Positions 46,299 through 55,944 of a stretch of DNA of 64,000 nt are shown here, piece after piece. Positions within the stretch are counted from its first letter, which is position 1. Each line of letters opens with the position of its first letter. The stretch is from Alteromonas sp. LOR. Lineage in GTDB: Bacteria; Pseudomonadota; Gammaproteobacteria; Enterobacterales; Alteromonadaceae. The translations under genes were made by a program, and so were the position numbers. Where the stretch lies: assembly GCF_000753865.1 (NCBI RefSeq), contig NZ_JQFW01000015.1, positions 553,916-617,915 of the forward strand, read 5' to 3'. A model generated the notes under the pieces. That model searched no databases. It worked only from the letters and a program-made list of their open reading frames with translations, and was not told where the DNA came from.

Positions 46299-46706
46299 AT
46301 GAGTGAAGACGGTATGGACGATTGGGCTGCAGCCATGGCTGAACAGGCTGATTCAGAAGCAGACCAGGAAGACGGCGAGAACGAAGACGTTCAGGTGGCC
46401 GAATTAGATGAATTAACCGATGATGCGCCAATTACTCAGGAAGAGAAAAAGAAGCTAGATACTATTTTAGATATTCCGGTTACTATTTCGATGGAAGTAG
46501 GCCGTAGTCAAATTAGTATTCGAAATCTGCTACAGTTGAACCAGGGTTCTGTGGTGGAACTGGATCGCGTAGCCGGTGAGCCACTAGATGTATTAGTAAA
46601 TGGCACGTTGATTGCTCATGGTGAAGTAGTAGTAGTTAACGACAAATTCGGTATTCGATTAACGGATGTTATTAGTCAAATTGAGAGAATCAAGAAGCTT
46701 AGATAA
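46299..46706 (+). CDS. fliN: Motor switch protein FliN
   Basis: FliN completes the lower C ring. From ATG 46299 (GGGGAG upstream) the product is 135 residues: an acidic N-terminal extension and a SpoA domain with LDIPVTISMEVGRSQISIRN, LNQGSVVELDRVAGEPLDVL and DKFGIRLTDVISQIERIKKL. A longer upstream reading is inside fliM and is not supported. It follows fliM by 16 bases. Confidence 0.96.
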   Translation: MSEDGMDDWAAAMAEQADSEADQEDGENEDVQVAELDELTDDAPITQEEKKKLDTILDIPVTISMEVGRSQISIRNLLQLNQGSVVELDRVAGEPLDVLVNGTLIAHGEVVVVNDKFGIRLTDVISQIERIKKLR

Positions 46707-46734
46707 AACTTCTTACATAGTAAGGGGTTGCGCA

Positions 46735-47154
46735 ATGCTGCCCCTTTTCATTAACCAAGTTGCCAGCGCGCAAACCACTCAGTCAATTACCAACCCCACA
46801 TCTGTACTGTCAATTTTTCTTTCGTTACTGGTTGTTGTTGGCGTTATTTTTGCGCTTGCTTACATCATGCGTCGGTTTAACGTCACTGCCATGGGTAGCA
46901 ACCACATGAAGGTGGTGGCAAGCATGGTGGCGGGCACCAAAGAAAAAATAATGGTAATACAGGTGGGCGACGAGCAGCACCTTATTGGTGTTACTAGCCA
47001 TAATATTTCCCACTTAAGTAAACTGGAAAAAAACTTAGATGTGCCGGTGAAGGGCAAGGCCGGAAGTAACCAAGACGCATTTAAACAAAAGCTGGTGGCC
47101 GCGATGGCGGGTAAACTGAATCCGCAGGCCGATACGAAGCAAAAGGATAACTAA
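46735..47154 (+). CDS. fliO: Flagellar export gate assembly protein FliO
   Basis: FliO is a chaperone for FliP ring assembly. From ATG 46735 (AAGGGG upstream) the product is 139 residues: a short periplasmic start, one transmembrane helix near 22-44 ([20 protein letters not shown]) and a cytoplasmic FliO domain with [20 protein letters not shown] and [13 protein letters not shown]. It lies between fliN and fliP as expected. Sequence is moderately conserved only. Confidence 0.9.
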   Translation: MLPLFINQVASAQTTQSITNPTSVLSIFLSLLVVVGVIFALAYIMRRFNVTAMGSNHMKVVASMVAGTKEKIMVIQVGDEQHLIGVTSHNISHLSKLEKNLDVPVKGKAGSNQDAFKQKLVAAMAGKLNPQADTKQKDN

Positions 47155-47158
47155 AAAA

Positions 47159-47917
47159 ATGCGTAATCTAGCGTTTCTATGTATAGCTTTGGTGTCGTTG
47201 GCATTGTTTGCTGAGCCTGTGTATGCACAGCAGGGCATATCGGCGGTTACCGTGGTTACCAATGAAGATGGCTCTCAAGACTACACAATGACCCTACAAG
47301 CGCTGTTTATTATGACAGCGCTCAGCCTTATTCCTGCATTTATCATGATGATGACATCTTTTACTCGCATTATTGTGGTGTTATCTATTTTGCGCCAGGC
47401 CATTGGTTTACAGCAGTCACCCTCTAACCAGATTCTCATAGGCGTGAGCCTGTTTTTGTCTATGTTTATTATGGCTCCTGTATTTGAAGAGGTTAATGAG
47501 CGCGCGCTTCAGCCATATTTAAATGAAGAGATGACCAGTCTCGATGCGCTAGAGCAAGCAAAAGGCCCAATGCGGGCGTTTATGCTCTCGCAAACACGGG
47601 TAAAAGATTTAGAAACTTTCGTTCGCATAGCGGGTGATGAAGATAAGTACGCCGACACCAATGAGGTGCCGCTCACTATACTTATCCCTGCATTTGTCAC
47701 CAGTGAGCTCAAAACCGCTTTCCAAATTGGCTTTATGCTGTTCATTCCCTTTCTCATTATCGATTTAGTGGTGGCCTCAATTTTAATGGCAATGGGGATG
47801 ATGATGCTCTCCCCCATGATAGTGTCACTGCCGTTTAAATTAATGCTCTTTGTCTTAGTTGATGGATGGAATCTTATTTTTGGTACCTTAGCCACTAGCT
47901 TTGGTATGGGCGTCTAG
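47159..47917 (+). CDS. fliP: Export gate protein FliP
   Basis: FliP forms the core pore of the export gate. The 252 residues include a cleavable signal peptide (ending VYAQQ), transmembrane helices, and conserved segments [20 protein letters not shown] near 55-74, [40 protein letters not shown] and [23 protein letters not shown] at 47159 is 4 bases after fliO. Confidence 0.97.
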   Translation: MRNLAFLCIALVSLALFAEPVYAQQGISAVTVVTNEDGSQDYTMTLQALFIMTALSLIPAFIMMMTSFTRIIVVLSILRQAIGLQQSPSNQILIGVSLFLSMFIMAPVFEEVNERALQPYLNEEMTSLDALEQAKGPMRAFMLSQTRVKDLETFVRIAGDEDKYADTNEVPLTILIPAFVTSELKTAFQIGFMLFIPFLIIDLVVASILMAMGMMMLSPMIVSLPFKLMLFVLVDGWNLIFGTLATSFGMGV

Positions 47918-47925
47918 GAGGACTT

Positions 47926-48195
47926 ATGTCACCAGAAGTCTTTGTTGAAATACTCAGAGAAGCCATGTTTATGGTTATCATGCTTGTGTCTGCGGTTATC
48001 GTACCTAGCCTGATTGTTGGTTTAGTTGTTGCTGTATTCCAAGCCGCGACCTCTATTAACGAGCAAACCATGAGTTTTTTGCCTCGCTTGTTGATTACCC
48101 TTCTCGCGCTAAGCTGGGGCGGTAATTGGCTTGTTCAACAGCTAATGGATTTCACCTTTCATATGGTTGAAATGATCCCCCAAGTCGTTGGCTAA
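47926..48195 (+). CDS. fliQ: Export gate protein FliQ
   Basis: FliQ surrounds the FliP-FliR pore. The 89-residue product has two transmembrane helices and conserved IVGLVVAVFQAATSINEQTM and LPRLLITLLALSWGGNWLVQ segments. ATG at 47926 follows AGGAGG, 8 bases after fliP. Confidence 0.96.
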   Translation: MSPEVFVEILREAMFMVIMLVSAVIVPSLIVGLVVAVFQAATSINEQTMSFLPRLLITLLALSWGGNWLVQQLMDFTFHMVEMIPQVVG

Positions 48196-48291
48196 AAAAT
48201 GGGGCAGAAGACGATGTTGGCTGAACAGGCTTGTTGAGTAGAAATATATGTGGGGTAAAAAGGTGAGTGAATTGAGAAACTGGGGTCTCTA

Positions 48292-49071
48292 GTGGAAGTT
48301 GATTTAGCGACAATAAACCAATTCTTGGCCGATTTAATGTTACCGTTTATGCGAATAAGCGGAATGTTTATCGCGATGATTGGCCTCAGCGCTAAATCTA
48401 TTCCTCCACAGGTTAGGGCGCTACTTGGTATTTTGCTTGCGTTGATTATCATGCCCATGGTGCCCCCTTCTCCAGTGGATGATTTGGTCAGCGCTGGTAC
48501 TTTTTTGATCATTGTTCAGCAGCTGCTTATCGGTATTGCCATTGGTTTTATTTCAATGATGGTGTTAAACACCTTCGTTTTAGCCGGTCAGATAATTGCC
48601 ATGCAGACAGGTTTGGGTTTTGCGTCTATCGTAGACCCTGTAAACGGAATTAATGTACCCGCGGTTGGCCAGTTTTATCTTATTTTAGCGACCTTGTTGT
48701 TCTGGACCCTCGATGGGCATTTGTCCATGATTCAAATGATTGTGATGAGCTTTGAGGCCTTTCCAATCGGAGAGGCTTGGTGGACGGGAGAACAGTTTAA
48801 AGGCATTGCTCATTGGGGAGGTTGGATGTTTGTATCTGCCATTACATTGTCGCTAGCACCTATCGTCTCATTGCTGGTGGTTAACCTTGCCTTTGGTGTT
48901 ATGACAAAAGCGGCCCCCCAGTTAAATATTTTCAGTATTGGTTTTTCTATAGCGCAGATGATGGGGTTACTTATCATCTGGATAACCCTAGGTAACTTTA
49001 CGGCGCACTTTGAGATCCAGTGGATGCGGGCTCAGCAATATATGTGCGAGCTGTTGCGAATATGTTCTTAG
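48292..49071 (+). CDS. fliR: Export gate protein FliR
   Basis: FliR joins FliP in the export pore. The 259 residues have about six transmembrane segments, with LMLPFMRISGMFIAMIGLSA near 15-34, GFISMMVLNTFVLAGQIIAM and QTGLGFASIVDPVNG near 104-118, typical of FliR. The start is GTG at 48292 with TGGGG at 48281-48285. The 96-base gap after fliQ has no recognisable feature. Confidence 0.95.
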   Translation: MEVDLATINQFLADLMLPFMRISGMFIAMIGLSAKSIPPQVRALLGILLALIIMPMVPPSPVDDLVSAGTFLIIVQQLLIGIAIGFISMMVLNTFVLAGQIIAMQTGLGFASIVDPVNGINVPAVGQFYLILATLLFWTLDGHLSMIQMIVMSFEAFPIGEAWWTGEQFKGIAHWGGWMFVSAITLSLAPIVSLLVVNLAFGVMTKAAPQLNIFSIGFSIAQMMGLLIIWITLGNFTAHFEIQWMRAQQYMCELLRICS

Positions 49072-49106
49072 ATTTCAGAAATGACTATGTTGGTTTGAGA
49101 AGTTAG

Positions 49107-50231
49107 ATGTCAGATTCAGCAGAAAAAACAGAAGACCCCACGGGGAAAAAACTCGAGGATGCCCGAAAAAAAGGGCAGATTGCGCGATCCCGTGAGTTAT
49201 CCACCACGTTAGTGCTTATTATCAGTGCCGTCATGTTCTTATTTGTGGGAAGTTGGATTGCTGAATCGGTTTTCACACTGACTCGCCGCATGTTTATTTT
49301 GTCTCGTGACGAAACCTACGACACCACGCATATGTTAGCTGCGTGGGGAGACGCATTTACTACTATCAGCGGACCTGTACTTTTGTATATGGTTGTGGCC
49401 ATGATTGCCGGTATCTATGGTTCAATTGCCTTAGGAGGCTATAACTTTACATGGAGCGGTGCAAAACCAAAAGCCTCCAAAATAAGCCCAATTCAAGGCT
49501 TTAAGCGCATGTTTGGCACTAATGGCTTGGTGGAGTTACTTAAGTCAATCGCTAAGGTTATCACCATAATCGGCATGGCTATTGCCGCACTGCTTTTCTT
49601 TCAAGACGAAGCTCTGCATCTGGATATGGAGCTCTATCCTGGCAACATTTTCCACGCCCTTGATATGCTTAAATGGGCATTTTTACTTCTTGTGTGCGGC
49701 ATGATCCCTATTGCGCTTATTGATGTGCCTTATCAAATGTATAAGCACAACGAAGAAATGAAAATGACCAAGCAAGAGGTCAAAGACGAGCGCAAAAACG
49801 CAGAAGGCGACCCTATGGTGAAAGGGCGTATACGCCGTTTACAATATCAGGCAGCCTCTAAACGAGTGATGCAAGAAGTGCCCAATGCTGACGTGGTTGT
49901 CACTAACCCCACCCATTTTTCTGTGGCAATTAAATATGACGATAATGGCAACCGAGCCCCTGTTGTTATTGCTAAAGGGGCTGATGAGCTTGCTATGCAC
50001 ATAAGAAAAATCGCCACGGCCAATGATGTGCCGCTCATACCGTCGCCTATGTTAGCCCGCGCTATTTTTTATTCAACAGAAGTTGACGATGAAGTACCCA
50101 ACGCATTGTTTATGGCTGTGGCTCAGGTACTGGCCCACGTCTACCAGCTAAAAGCGCATAGAGCTGGAAAGGGCAAGCGTCCTAAGCCTTTAAAACGAGA
50201 CTTACCTATACCTCCAGAATATCGTCGCTAG
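49107..50231 (+). CDS. flhB: Export gate switch protein FlhB
   Basis: FlhB controls substrate switching with FliK. The 374 residues have the N-terminal EKTEDPTGKKLEDARKKGQI, four transmembrane helices, and a cytoplasmic domain with the autocleavage motif NPTH in VVTNPTHFSVAIKYD near 264-278. The C-terminal tail is basic. ATG at 49107 follows TTGAGAAG weakly. It is the last gene of the fliE-to-flhB stretch. Confidence 0.96.
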   Translation: MSDSAEKTEDPTGKKLEDARKKGQIARSRELSTTLVLIISAVMFLFVGSWIAESVFTLTRRMFILSRDETYDTTHMLAAWGDAFTTISGPVLLYMVVAMIAGIYGSIALGGYNFTWSGAKPKASKISPIQGFKRMFGTNGLVELLKSIAKVITIIGMAIAALLFFQDEALHLDMELYPGNIFHALDMLKWAFLLLVCGMIPIALIDVPYQMYKHNEEMKMTKQEVKDERKNAEGDPMVKGRIRRLQYQAASKRVMQEVPNADVVVTNPTHFSVAIKYDDNGNRAPVVIAKGADELAMHIRKIATANDVPLIPSPMLARAIFYSTEVDDEVPNALFMAVAQVLAHVYQLKAHRAGKGKRPKPLKRDLPIPPEYRR

Positions 50232-50262
50232 AGCATCTTTTATTTTATAAAAAAACTAAAGC

Positions 50263-50278
50263 TGGCACGTTAGTTGTT
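50263..50278 (+). promoter_or_regulatory. Sigma-54 promoter for flhAFG-fliA
   Basis: TGGCAC, GTTAG, TTGTT has a full -24 box and one change in the -12 box (TTGTT for TTGCW). Counting from GG gives a start near 50289, inside the first arm of the inverted repeat at 50282. Confidence 0.7.
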
Positions 50279-50281
50279 ATA

Positions 50282-50323
50282 TCTCTATCAGATTAACGTT
50301 AAGCGTCAATTTTCTGATAGAGA
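50282..50323 (+). promoter_or_regulatory. Inverted repeat covering the flhA ribosome site
   Basis: TCTCTATCAGA (50282-50292) is complementary to TCTGATAGAGA (50313-50323). The second arm overlaps the likely ribosome site AGAGAGA (50319-50325) 10 bases before the flhA ATG. In transcripts that read through from flhB the hairpin would hide this site; a transcript starting near 50289 would lack most of the first arm. Confidence 0.55.
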
Positions 50324-50334
50324 GACATCCAACG

Positions 50335-52434
50335 ATGCAGTTATCCGGCTATCTTCAGCGGTTCGATAAGAATCAGTTGCAAAACTTCACTAGTGGCTTA
50401 GGTGCCCCCATAGTTTTGCTTGCCATTATGGGTATGGTCATTCTACCCATGCCCCCCTTTCTTCTAGACGTGTTGTTCAGCTTCAATATTGCATTGTCAT
50501 TGGTCATTATTCTGGTGGCGGTATTAACGCAAAAGCCTGTCGATTTCGGTATTTTTCCACTTGTATTGCTTATCGCCACGGTATTGCGCCTTGCTTTGAA
50601 CGTGGCTTCCACGCGGGTTGTGTTGTTGTACGGCCATGAAGGCGGCGACGCTGCGGGGAAGGTTATTGAAGCCTTTGGTGCAGTGGTTATTGGTGGTAAC
50701 TACGCGGTAGGTATCGTGGTATTTGCTATCTTACTGATTATCAATTTTAAAGTAGTTACCGCCGGTGCGGGGCGAATTTCTGAGGTGAACGCTCGCTTTA
50801 CCCTTGATGCAATGCCTGGAAAACAAATGGCCATAGACGCCGATTTAAACGCCGGATATATCGACCAAGACCAAGCCCGGGAGCGCCGTGAAGAAATAAC
50901 CGCAGAAGCAGATTTTTACGGTTCTATGGATGGTGCGTCAAAATTTGTTAAGGGTGATGCTGTTGCTGGCCTGTTTATTATGCTTATCAACATCGTTGGC
51001 GGACTGTTTATCGGGATAATTCAATATGGCTTGTCATTTGGCGATGCAATTGAAATATATACGCTGCTGACTATTGGCGACGGCTTGGTCGCTCAAATAC
51101 CTTCACTGCTTTTGTCGGTTGCTACCGCGATTATTGTGACTCGTGAGAATGAGTCTCAAGAAATGGGTAAAGAAATTCGCGGGCAGCTTGGTAATAACCA
51201 AGCGCTGTACATAGCCTCAGGCGTGTTATTCGTCATGGGAATTATACCGGGAATGCCCCATGTTGCGTTTCTTGGTTTCTCTTTTCTTATTGCTGGTGTT
51301 GCTTATTTTCAAACTCACAACGCGAAGAAAAAAGCGGCTGAGCCACAAGTGCCAGACACGCTGTCACGAGACGAGTCAGTCGCGCCAGAGGTAAAAGAGC
51401 TTGGTTGGGACGATGTACAGCAGGTAGACACAATCGGTCTCGAAGTGGGTTACCGCCTAATACCATTAGTCGATAAGTCCCAAGGGGGCGAGCTATTAAC
51501 TCGTATTAAAGGGGTACGTAAAAAACTGTCTCAAGAATTGGGTTTCCTTATTCCCCCTGTGCATATTCGAGATAACCTCGACTTAGAGCCCAATACTTAC
51601 ACCATTGCGATGCTTGGCGTTACCATTGGCGATTCAGTAATAAGCCATGATGAAGAGCTAGCAATTAATCCGGGACAAGTATTTGGCAAGTTAGAGGGAA
51701 GGGCAACAAAAGATCCTGCCTTCGGTCTTGATGCGGTATGGATTAAACCGAACAAGCGAGAGCACGCACAAACACTTGGTTACACCGTAGTCGATGCTGC
51801 AACGGTAGTCGCAACACACCTAAGTCAGCTGCTGACGAATAATGCCTATCAGCTTTTAGGCCACGAAGAGGCGCAGCAGCTTCTCGATATGCTAGCGAAG
51901 CAACACCCTAAACTCGTAGAGGGATTAGTACCTGACATACTCCCTCTTAGTACGGTAGTTAAAATACTGCAAACGCTGCTGTTTGAAGGTGTGCCAATTC
52001 GTGACATGCGAACTATCGTTCAAACGTTAAGTGAGTATGGAACCCGCAGCCAAGACCCAGATGTGTTGGTGTCGGCGGTGCGAATTGCCCTTAAGCGCCT
52101 AATAGTTCAGGAAATAACTCAAGGTTCTAAAGAGATACCTGTCATAACCTTGGCGCCAGAGTTGGAACAGATGTTGCACCAGTCACTTCAAGCAGGTGGC
52201 GAAGATGGCGCTGGTATCGAACCAGGCTTGGCAGATAAGTTGCAAAAATCACTGCAACAAGCCAGTCAGCAGCAAGAACTTGAAGGAGAGCCCGCGGTGC
52301 TTCTTACTTCAGGAATGCTAAGACCGGTGTTATCACGCTTCCTTAAGTATTCTGTTGTTGGGTTACATGTGCTTTCTTATCAAGAAGTACCCGACGACAA
52401 GCAGATAAAAATAGTCAGTTCGGTCGGTCAATAA
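50335..52434 (+). CDS. flhA: Export gate protein FlhA
   Basis: FlhA is the large ring of the export gate and docks chaperone-substrate complexes. The 699-residue product has about eight transmembrane helices in the first half, the FHIPEP-family segment RLALNVASTRVVLL and RISEVNARFTLDAMPGKQMA IDAD region near 155-180, and a large cytoplasmic domain with LDAVWIKPNKREHAQTLGYT and LSEYGTRSQDPDVLVSAVRI. The length is standard. Start ATG at 50335. Confidence 0.97.
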   Translation: MQLSGYLQRFDKNQLQNFTSGLGAPIVLLAIMGMVILPMPPFLLDVLFSFNIALSLVIILVAVLTQKPVDFGIFPLVLLIATVLRLALNVASTRVVLLYGHEGGDAAGKVIEAFGAVVIGGNYAVGIVVFAILLIINFKVVTAGAGRISEVNARFTLDAMPGKQMAIDADLNAGYIDQDQARERREEITAEADFYGSMDGASKFVKGDAVAGLFIMLINIVGGLFIGIIQYGLSFGDAIEIYTLLTIGDGLVAQIPSLLLSVATAIIVTRENESQEMGKEIRGQLGNNQALYIASGVLFVMGIIPGMPHVAFLGFSFLIAGVAYFQTHNAKKKAAEPQVPDTLSRDESVAPEVKELGWDDVQQVDTIGLEVGYRLIPLVDKSQGGELLTRIKGVRKKLSQELGFLIPPVHIRDNLDLEPNTYTIAMLGVTIGDSVISHDEELAINPGQVFGKLEGRATKDPAFGLDAVWIKPNKREHAQTLGYTVVDAATVVATHLSQLLTNNAYQLLGHEEAQQLLDMLAKQHPKLVEGLVPDILPLSTVVKILQTLLFEGVPIRDMRTIVQTLSEYGTRSQDPDVLVSAVRIALKRLIVQEITQGSKEIPVITLAPELEQMLHQSLQAGGEDGAGIEPGLADKLQKSLQQASQQQELEGEPAVLLTSGMLRPVLSRFLKYSVVGLHVLSYQEVPDDKQIKIVSSVGQ

Positions 52435-52463
52435 TCTGACGCTGGGTGAGTGGAGAGGTTGCA

Positions 52464-53891
52464 ATGAAAATAAGACGATTTTTTGGCAAAGATATGCGCG
52501 AGGCGTTAAGCCAAGTAAAGGCTGAGTTAGGTAGCGATGCGGTTATCATGTCAAATCGCAAAGTGGCTGATGGCATCGAACTTGTAGCAGCTTATGATAA
52601 AGAGCCAGAAGCAAAGCTAAATATTAGTAAACCTTCCGGTGCACCTTCTTCACCAACGTCTTCTAAGCAAAATCCTACACCGAGTCTTAGCGAGATTATT
52701 GGCGATGATGGTCCAGACAGCCTAAAGGCGCTGCTTGAAAAGCAACATGGCGCGGGACAAGGCGCATCACAAGATGTCATGCAACCTACATCCGCAAATG
52801 CACAGCATGCCAATGATATTGCATCCCACCTTAATTTCTCCGACGCATTCATTGACGAGGTTGAAGCACAGCAACCTGTTGACAGGCATACGGGCCCAAG
52901 TGAGTACCAAAGACACAGCGAAGCATTCCCTTCTCATCAAGCGTCGAGCATTGAAGAAGCGCCAGCTGCACCGTCTGATGAGCTTGCACAGATAAAAGAA
53001 GAGCTAGCGTCGTTAAGAGGGGTACTACAGCACCAAGTGGCTGACTTAATGGAGGCAAAGCAGACTCGTCAAAAACCCGTTCATCAGTATTTGATCACTC
53101 GCTTAACCGATATGGGGCTTAGCAAAGCATTATCTAAGCAACTAATCAGTTACACGCCTTCGCATTATAACGAGAGAGATGCGTGGGTTTATCTTCTTAA
53201 CCTATTGGCTAATCGATTAAATGTAACAGGTAACGATATACTTACCGCGCAGGGTGCTGTTGCATTAGTCGGTCCAACGGGTACGGGTAAAACAACCACA
53301 GTGGCGAAATTGGCCGCTCGCTATGCACAAAAGTATGGCGCAGATTCTGTGGCAATGATCACCATTGATACCTATCGTATTGCGGCGTATGAGCAACTTG
53401 CAACTTACGGCAAGATTATTGGCTGTACGGTGAGAAAAGCGCAATCAAGTGAAGAACTTTCAGATTTATTGTTCCAACTTCGTCATAAACGACTAGTATT
53501 GATTGATACGGCTGGATTTAGTCAACGAGATAGTCGATTAATTAAGCAAATAAAGCATTTTGACAACGGTCAGATGCCCGTAGTGAAAAAATATTTAGTC
53601 GCGCAGGCAAATACACAATATCCTGCATTACAGCGTATCATTAGAGCGTATGACGACATCGAACTAAGTGGTTGTATTTTCACAAAGTTAGATGAGTGCT
53701 ATTCTTTAGGAGAGGTACTCAGTGCGGCAGTCGAGTATCAGTTACCGGTTAGCTATGTCACCGACGGTCAGAAAGTACCTGAAGACATTAAGATTGCAGA
53801 AGCGAAATCTTTAGTTTCAGCTGCTGCAAAGCTTTATAAAAAATATGGTTTGGATCATACTAGTAATAACAACGATATTAAAACAGCATAA
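52464..53891 (+). CDS. flhF: Polar flagellar GTPase FlhF
   Basis: FlhF is an SRP-type GTPase that places the flagellum at the pole. From ATG 52464 (GGAGAGG upstream; an in-frame GTG or GTG-like start further up adds six residues only) the 475-residue product has the N-terminal KIRRFFGKDMREALSQVKAE, a variable linker, and the NG domain: G1 GPTGTGKTTTVAKLAARYAQ near 270-289, DTYRIAAYEQLATYGK, LIDTAGFSQRD and TKLDE. It works with FlhG encoded 5 bases downstream. Confidence 0.96.
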   Translation: MKIRRFFGKDMREALSQVKAELGSDAVIMSNRKVADGIELVAAYDKEPEAKLNISKPSGAPSSPTSSKQNPTPSLSEIIGDDGPDSLKALLEKQHGAGQGASQDVMQPTSANAQHANDIASHLNFSDAFIDEVEAQQPVDRHTGPSEYQRHSEAFPSHQASSIEEAPAAPSDELAQIKEELASLRGVLQHQVADLMEAKQTRQKPVHQYLITRLTDMGLSKALSKQLISYTPSHYNERDAWVYLLNLLANRLNVTGNDILTAQGAVALVGPTGTGKTTTVAKLAARYAQKYGADSVAMITIDTYRIAAYEQLATYGKIIGCTVRKAQSSEELSDLLFQLRHKRLVLIDTAGFSQRDSRLIKQIKHFDNGQMPVVKKYLVAQANTQYPALQRIIRAYDDIELSGCIFTKLDECYSLGEVLSAAVEYQLPVSYVTDGQKVPEDIKIAEAKSLVSAAAKLYKKYGLDHTSNNNDIKTA

Positions 53892-53896
53892 GTAGT

Positions 53897-54763
53897 ATGA
53901 TTGACGACCAAGCGAGTAGCTTAAGAAAAATGAAGCAATCACGGTTAATCAAAGTTATCGCCGTCACCGGAGGCAAAGGTGGCGTAGGTAAAACAAATAT
54001 TACGCTTAACACAGCAATTGCTATGGCTAAGCAAGGTAAACGTGTGATGGTTCTTGATGCCGACTTAGGATTGGCAAACGTAGATGTCATGTTGGGCCTT
54101 CGCGTTGAAAAGAACTTATCTCATGTTTTGTCCGGTGAGTGCACGCTAGATGATGTACTGGTTACTGGTCCCCACGGTATTAAAATTGCACCTGCAACAT
54201 CGGGAACTCAGTCGATGGCAGAGCTTTCAACGACCCAGCATGCGGGCTTGATACGTGCGTTTAGTGAACTTCGTACGCCTATTGATGTGTTGCTTGTCGA
54301 TACTGCCGCGGGTATTTCTGACATGGTGCTCAGCTTTGCAAAAGCCTCTCAAGACATCATGGTAGTAGTGTGCGATGAACCCACTTCACTTACCGATGCC
54401 TACGCGCTTATTAAATTGCTAAACCGCGAGCACGGTGTATTTCGCTTCAAAATAGTGGCGAACATGGTGAGGGACGTGCGTGAGGGGCAAGAACTATTCA
54501 GCAAATTGAGTAAAGTAACAGGGCGCTTCTTAGATGTTGCGCTAGAATTAGTTGCAACAATACCGTTTGATGAAAATATTCGCCGTGCAGTTAGAAAGCA
54601 AACTGCTATAGTCGATGCCTATCCAGGCTCACCTGCTGCTGTTGCGATAAGTCAGCTAGCGAATAGAGCGGCATCATGGCCAATACCGGCTCAGCCAGGT
54701 GGTCACTTAGAGTTTTTCATTGAGCAATTAATTGCAGAAAAAGCAGTAGGGAATCAGCGTTGA
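53897..54763 (+). CDS. flhG: Flagellar number regulator FlhG (FleN), MinD-like ATPase
   Basis: FlhG limits flagellar number and antagonises FlrA/FleQ. The 288 residues carry the deviant Walker A VTGGKGGVGKTNITLN near 23-38, VLDADLGLANVDVMLGLRVE near 52-71 and the LLVDTAAGISDMVLSFAKAS Walker B region, as in FlhG/FleN. A short N-terminal tail before the ATPase could stimulate FlhF. Its stop overlaps the fliA start. Confidence 0.95.
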   Translation: MIDDQASSLRKMKQSRLIKVIAVTGGKGGVGKTNITLNTAIAMAKQGKRVMVLDADLGLANVDVMLGLRVEKNLSHVLSGECTLDDVLVTGPHGIKIAPATSGTQSMAELSTTQHAGLIRAFSELRTPIDVLLVDTAAGISDMVLSFAKASQDIMVVVCDEPTSLTDAYALIKLLNREHGVFRFKIVANMVRDVREGQELFSKLSKVTGRFLDVALELVATIPFDENIRRAVRKQTAIVDAYPGSPAAVAISQLANRAASWPIPAQPGGHLEFFIEQLIAEKAVGNQR

Positions 54764-55491
54764 ATAGTAAGGCGGCAGCTTATCAACAACAAACTGATAA
54801 GTCGCAGTTAGTAGAGCGACACGCGCCTCTTGTGAAGCGCATAGCGCATCATCTAATAGCGCGACTCCCTGCCAGTGTGCTCGTTGATGACCTTATTCAG
54901 TCTGGCATGATTGGATTGCTAGAGGCCGCTCGAAACTTTGACGGTTCGAAAGGCGCAAGCTTTGAAACGTTCGCGGGTATTCGCATTCGCGGTGCTATGT
55001 TAGACGAAATTCGCAAAGGTGACTGGACGCCGCGCTCTGTGCATAGAAACGGGCGCGCCATTACAGACGCCATCTCTCGTGTAGAGGGCGAAACGGGAAG
55101 AGATGCAAGAGATGTTGATATTGCTGCTAAGCTAAACGTAAGCTTGCAGGACTATCATCAAATGCTCAACGAGGTAAATGCAGGTAAGCTAGTTGGGATT
55201 GAAGATTTAGGTGTTTCAGAAGATGTGATTACTACTGAGCAAAGTAGAGGTAGTGATGCACCGCTGGAAGATCTTATGCAAGGGGCGTTTCAAAAGTCGC
55301 TTGCGCAAGCAATCACCACGTTACCAGAGCGAGAAGCGATCGTGCTTTCTTTATACTATGATGAAGAATTGAACCTAAGAGAAATCGGTGAAGTTCTTGA
55401 TGTAAGTGAATCGAGAGTAAGTCAAATTCACAGTCAGGCCATGTTAAAACTCAAATCTCGAATGAAGTCGTGGCAAGCTGACGAAGAATAG
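54760..55491 (+). CDS. fliA: Flagellar sigma factor FliA (sigma-28)
   Basis: FliA transcribes flagellin and other late genes; the sites at 13479, 14839, 15033 and 16740 are its likely targets. The 243 residues have region 2 ([58 protein letters not shown]), region 3 and a region 4 helix-turn-helix ([20 protein letters not shown]). The start is TTG at 54760 in TTGA, overlapping the flhG stop by 4 bases; no better start exists near the conserved N-terminus. Confidence 0.96.
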   Translation: MNSKAAAYQQQTDKSQLVERHAPLVKRIAHHLIARLPASVLVDDLIQSGMIGLLEAARNFDGSKGASFETFAGIRIRGAMLDEIRKGDWTPRSVHRNGRAITDAISRVEGETGRDARDVDIAAKLNVSLQDYHQMLNEVNAGKLVGIEDLGVSEDVITTEQSRGSDAPLEDLMQGAFQKSLAQAITTLPEREAIVLSLYYDEELNLREIGEVLDVSESRVSQIHSQAMLKLKSRMKSWQADEE

Positions 55492-55526
55492 AAATTAAAA
55501 CAATTAACCCCTCACTGGAGGCTATT

Positions 55527-55910
55527 TTGGATAAGAGCATGAAGATTCTCGTGGTCGATGACTTTTCAACCATGAGACGTATCATAAAAAACCTACTAAA
55601 AGATTTGGGTTTCGCAAACATCCAGGAAGCGGACGACGGAAATACGGCGTTACCTATGCTACAGCAGGGTGATTTCGATTTTGTTGTAACCGACTGGAAC
55701 ATGCCAGGCATGCAGGGTATCGATTTGCTTAGGGCAATTCGTGCCGATGACAAGCTGAAGCACTTGCCGGTACTAATGGTAACCGCTGAAGCGAAGAAAG
55801 AACAAATTGTTGCCGCTGCGCAAGCAGGCGTGAATGGCTATGTCGTTAAGCCATTTACTGCAGCTACATTGAAAGAAAAGCTAGATAAAATATTCGAACG
55901 TTTAGGTTGA
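55527..55910 (+). CDS. cheY: Chemotaxis response regulator CheY
   Basis: CheY carries the signal from CheA to FliM. The 127-residue receiver has [10 protein letters not shown] with the acidic pair at 11-12, phospho-acceptor Asp56 in [11 protein letters not shown], Thr86-type residue in [10 protein letters not shown] and Lys in [11 protein letters not shown]. The start is TTG at 55527 with GGAGG six bases upstream; a later ATG at 55539 is too far from that site. It starts the cheYZAB cluster, 35 bases after fliA. Confidence 0.95.
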   Translation: MDKSMKILVVDDFSTMRRIIKNLLKDLGFANIQEADDGNTALPMLQQGDFDFVVTDWNMPGMQGIDLLRAIRADDKLKHLPVLMVTAEAKKEQIVAAAQAGVNGYVVKPFTAATLKEKLDKIFERLG

Positions 55911-55944
55911 TCCAGACGCTCACCAGAGAAACGAGGTTTACTGG

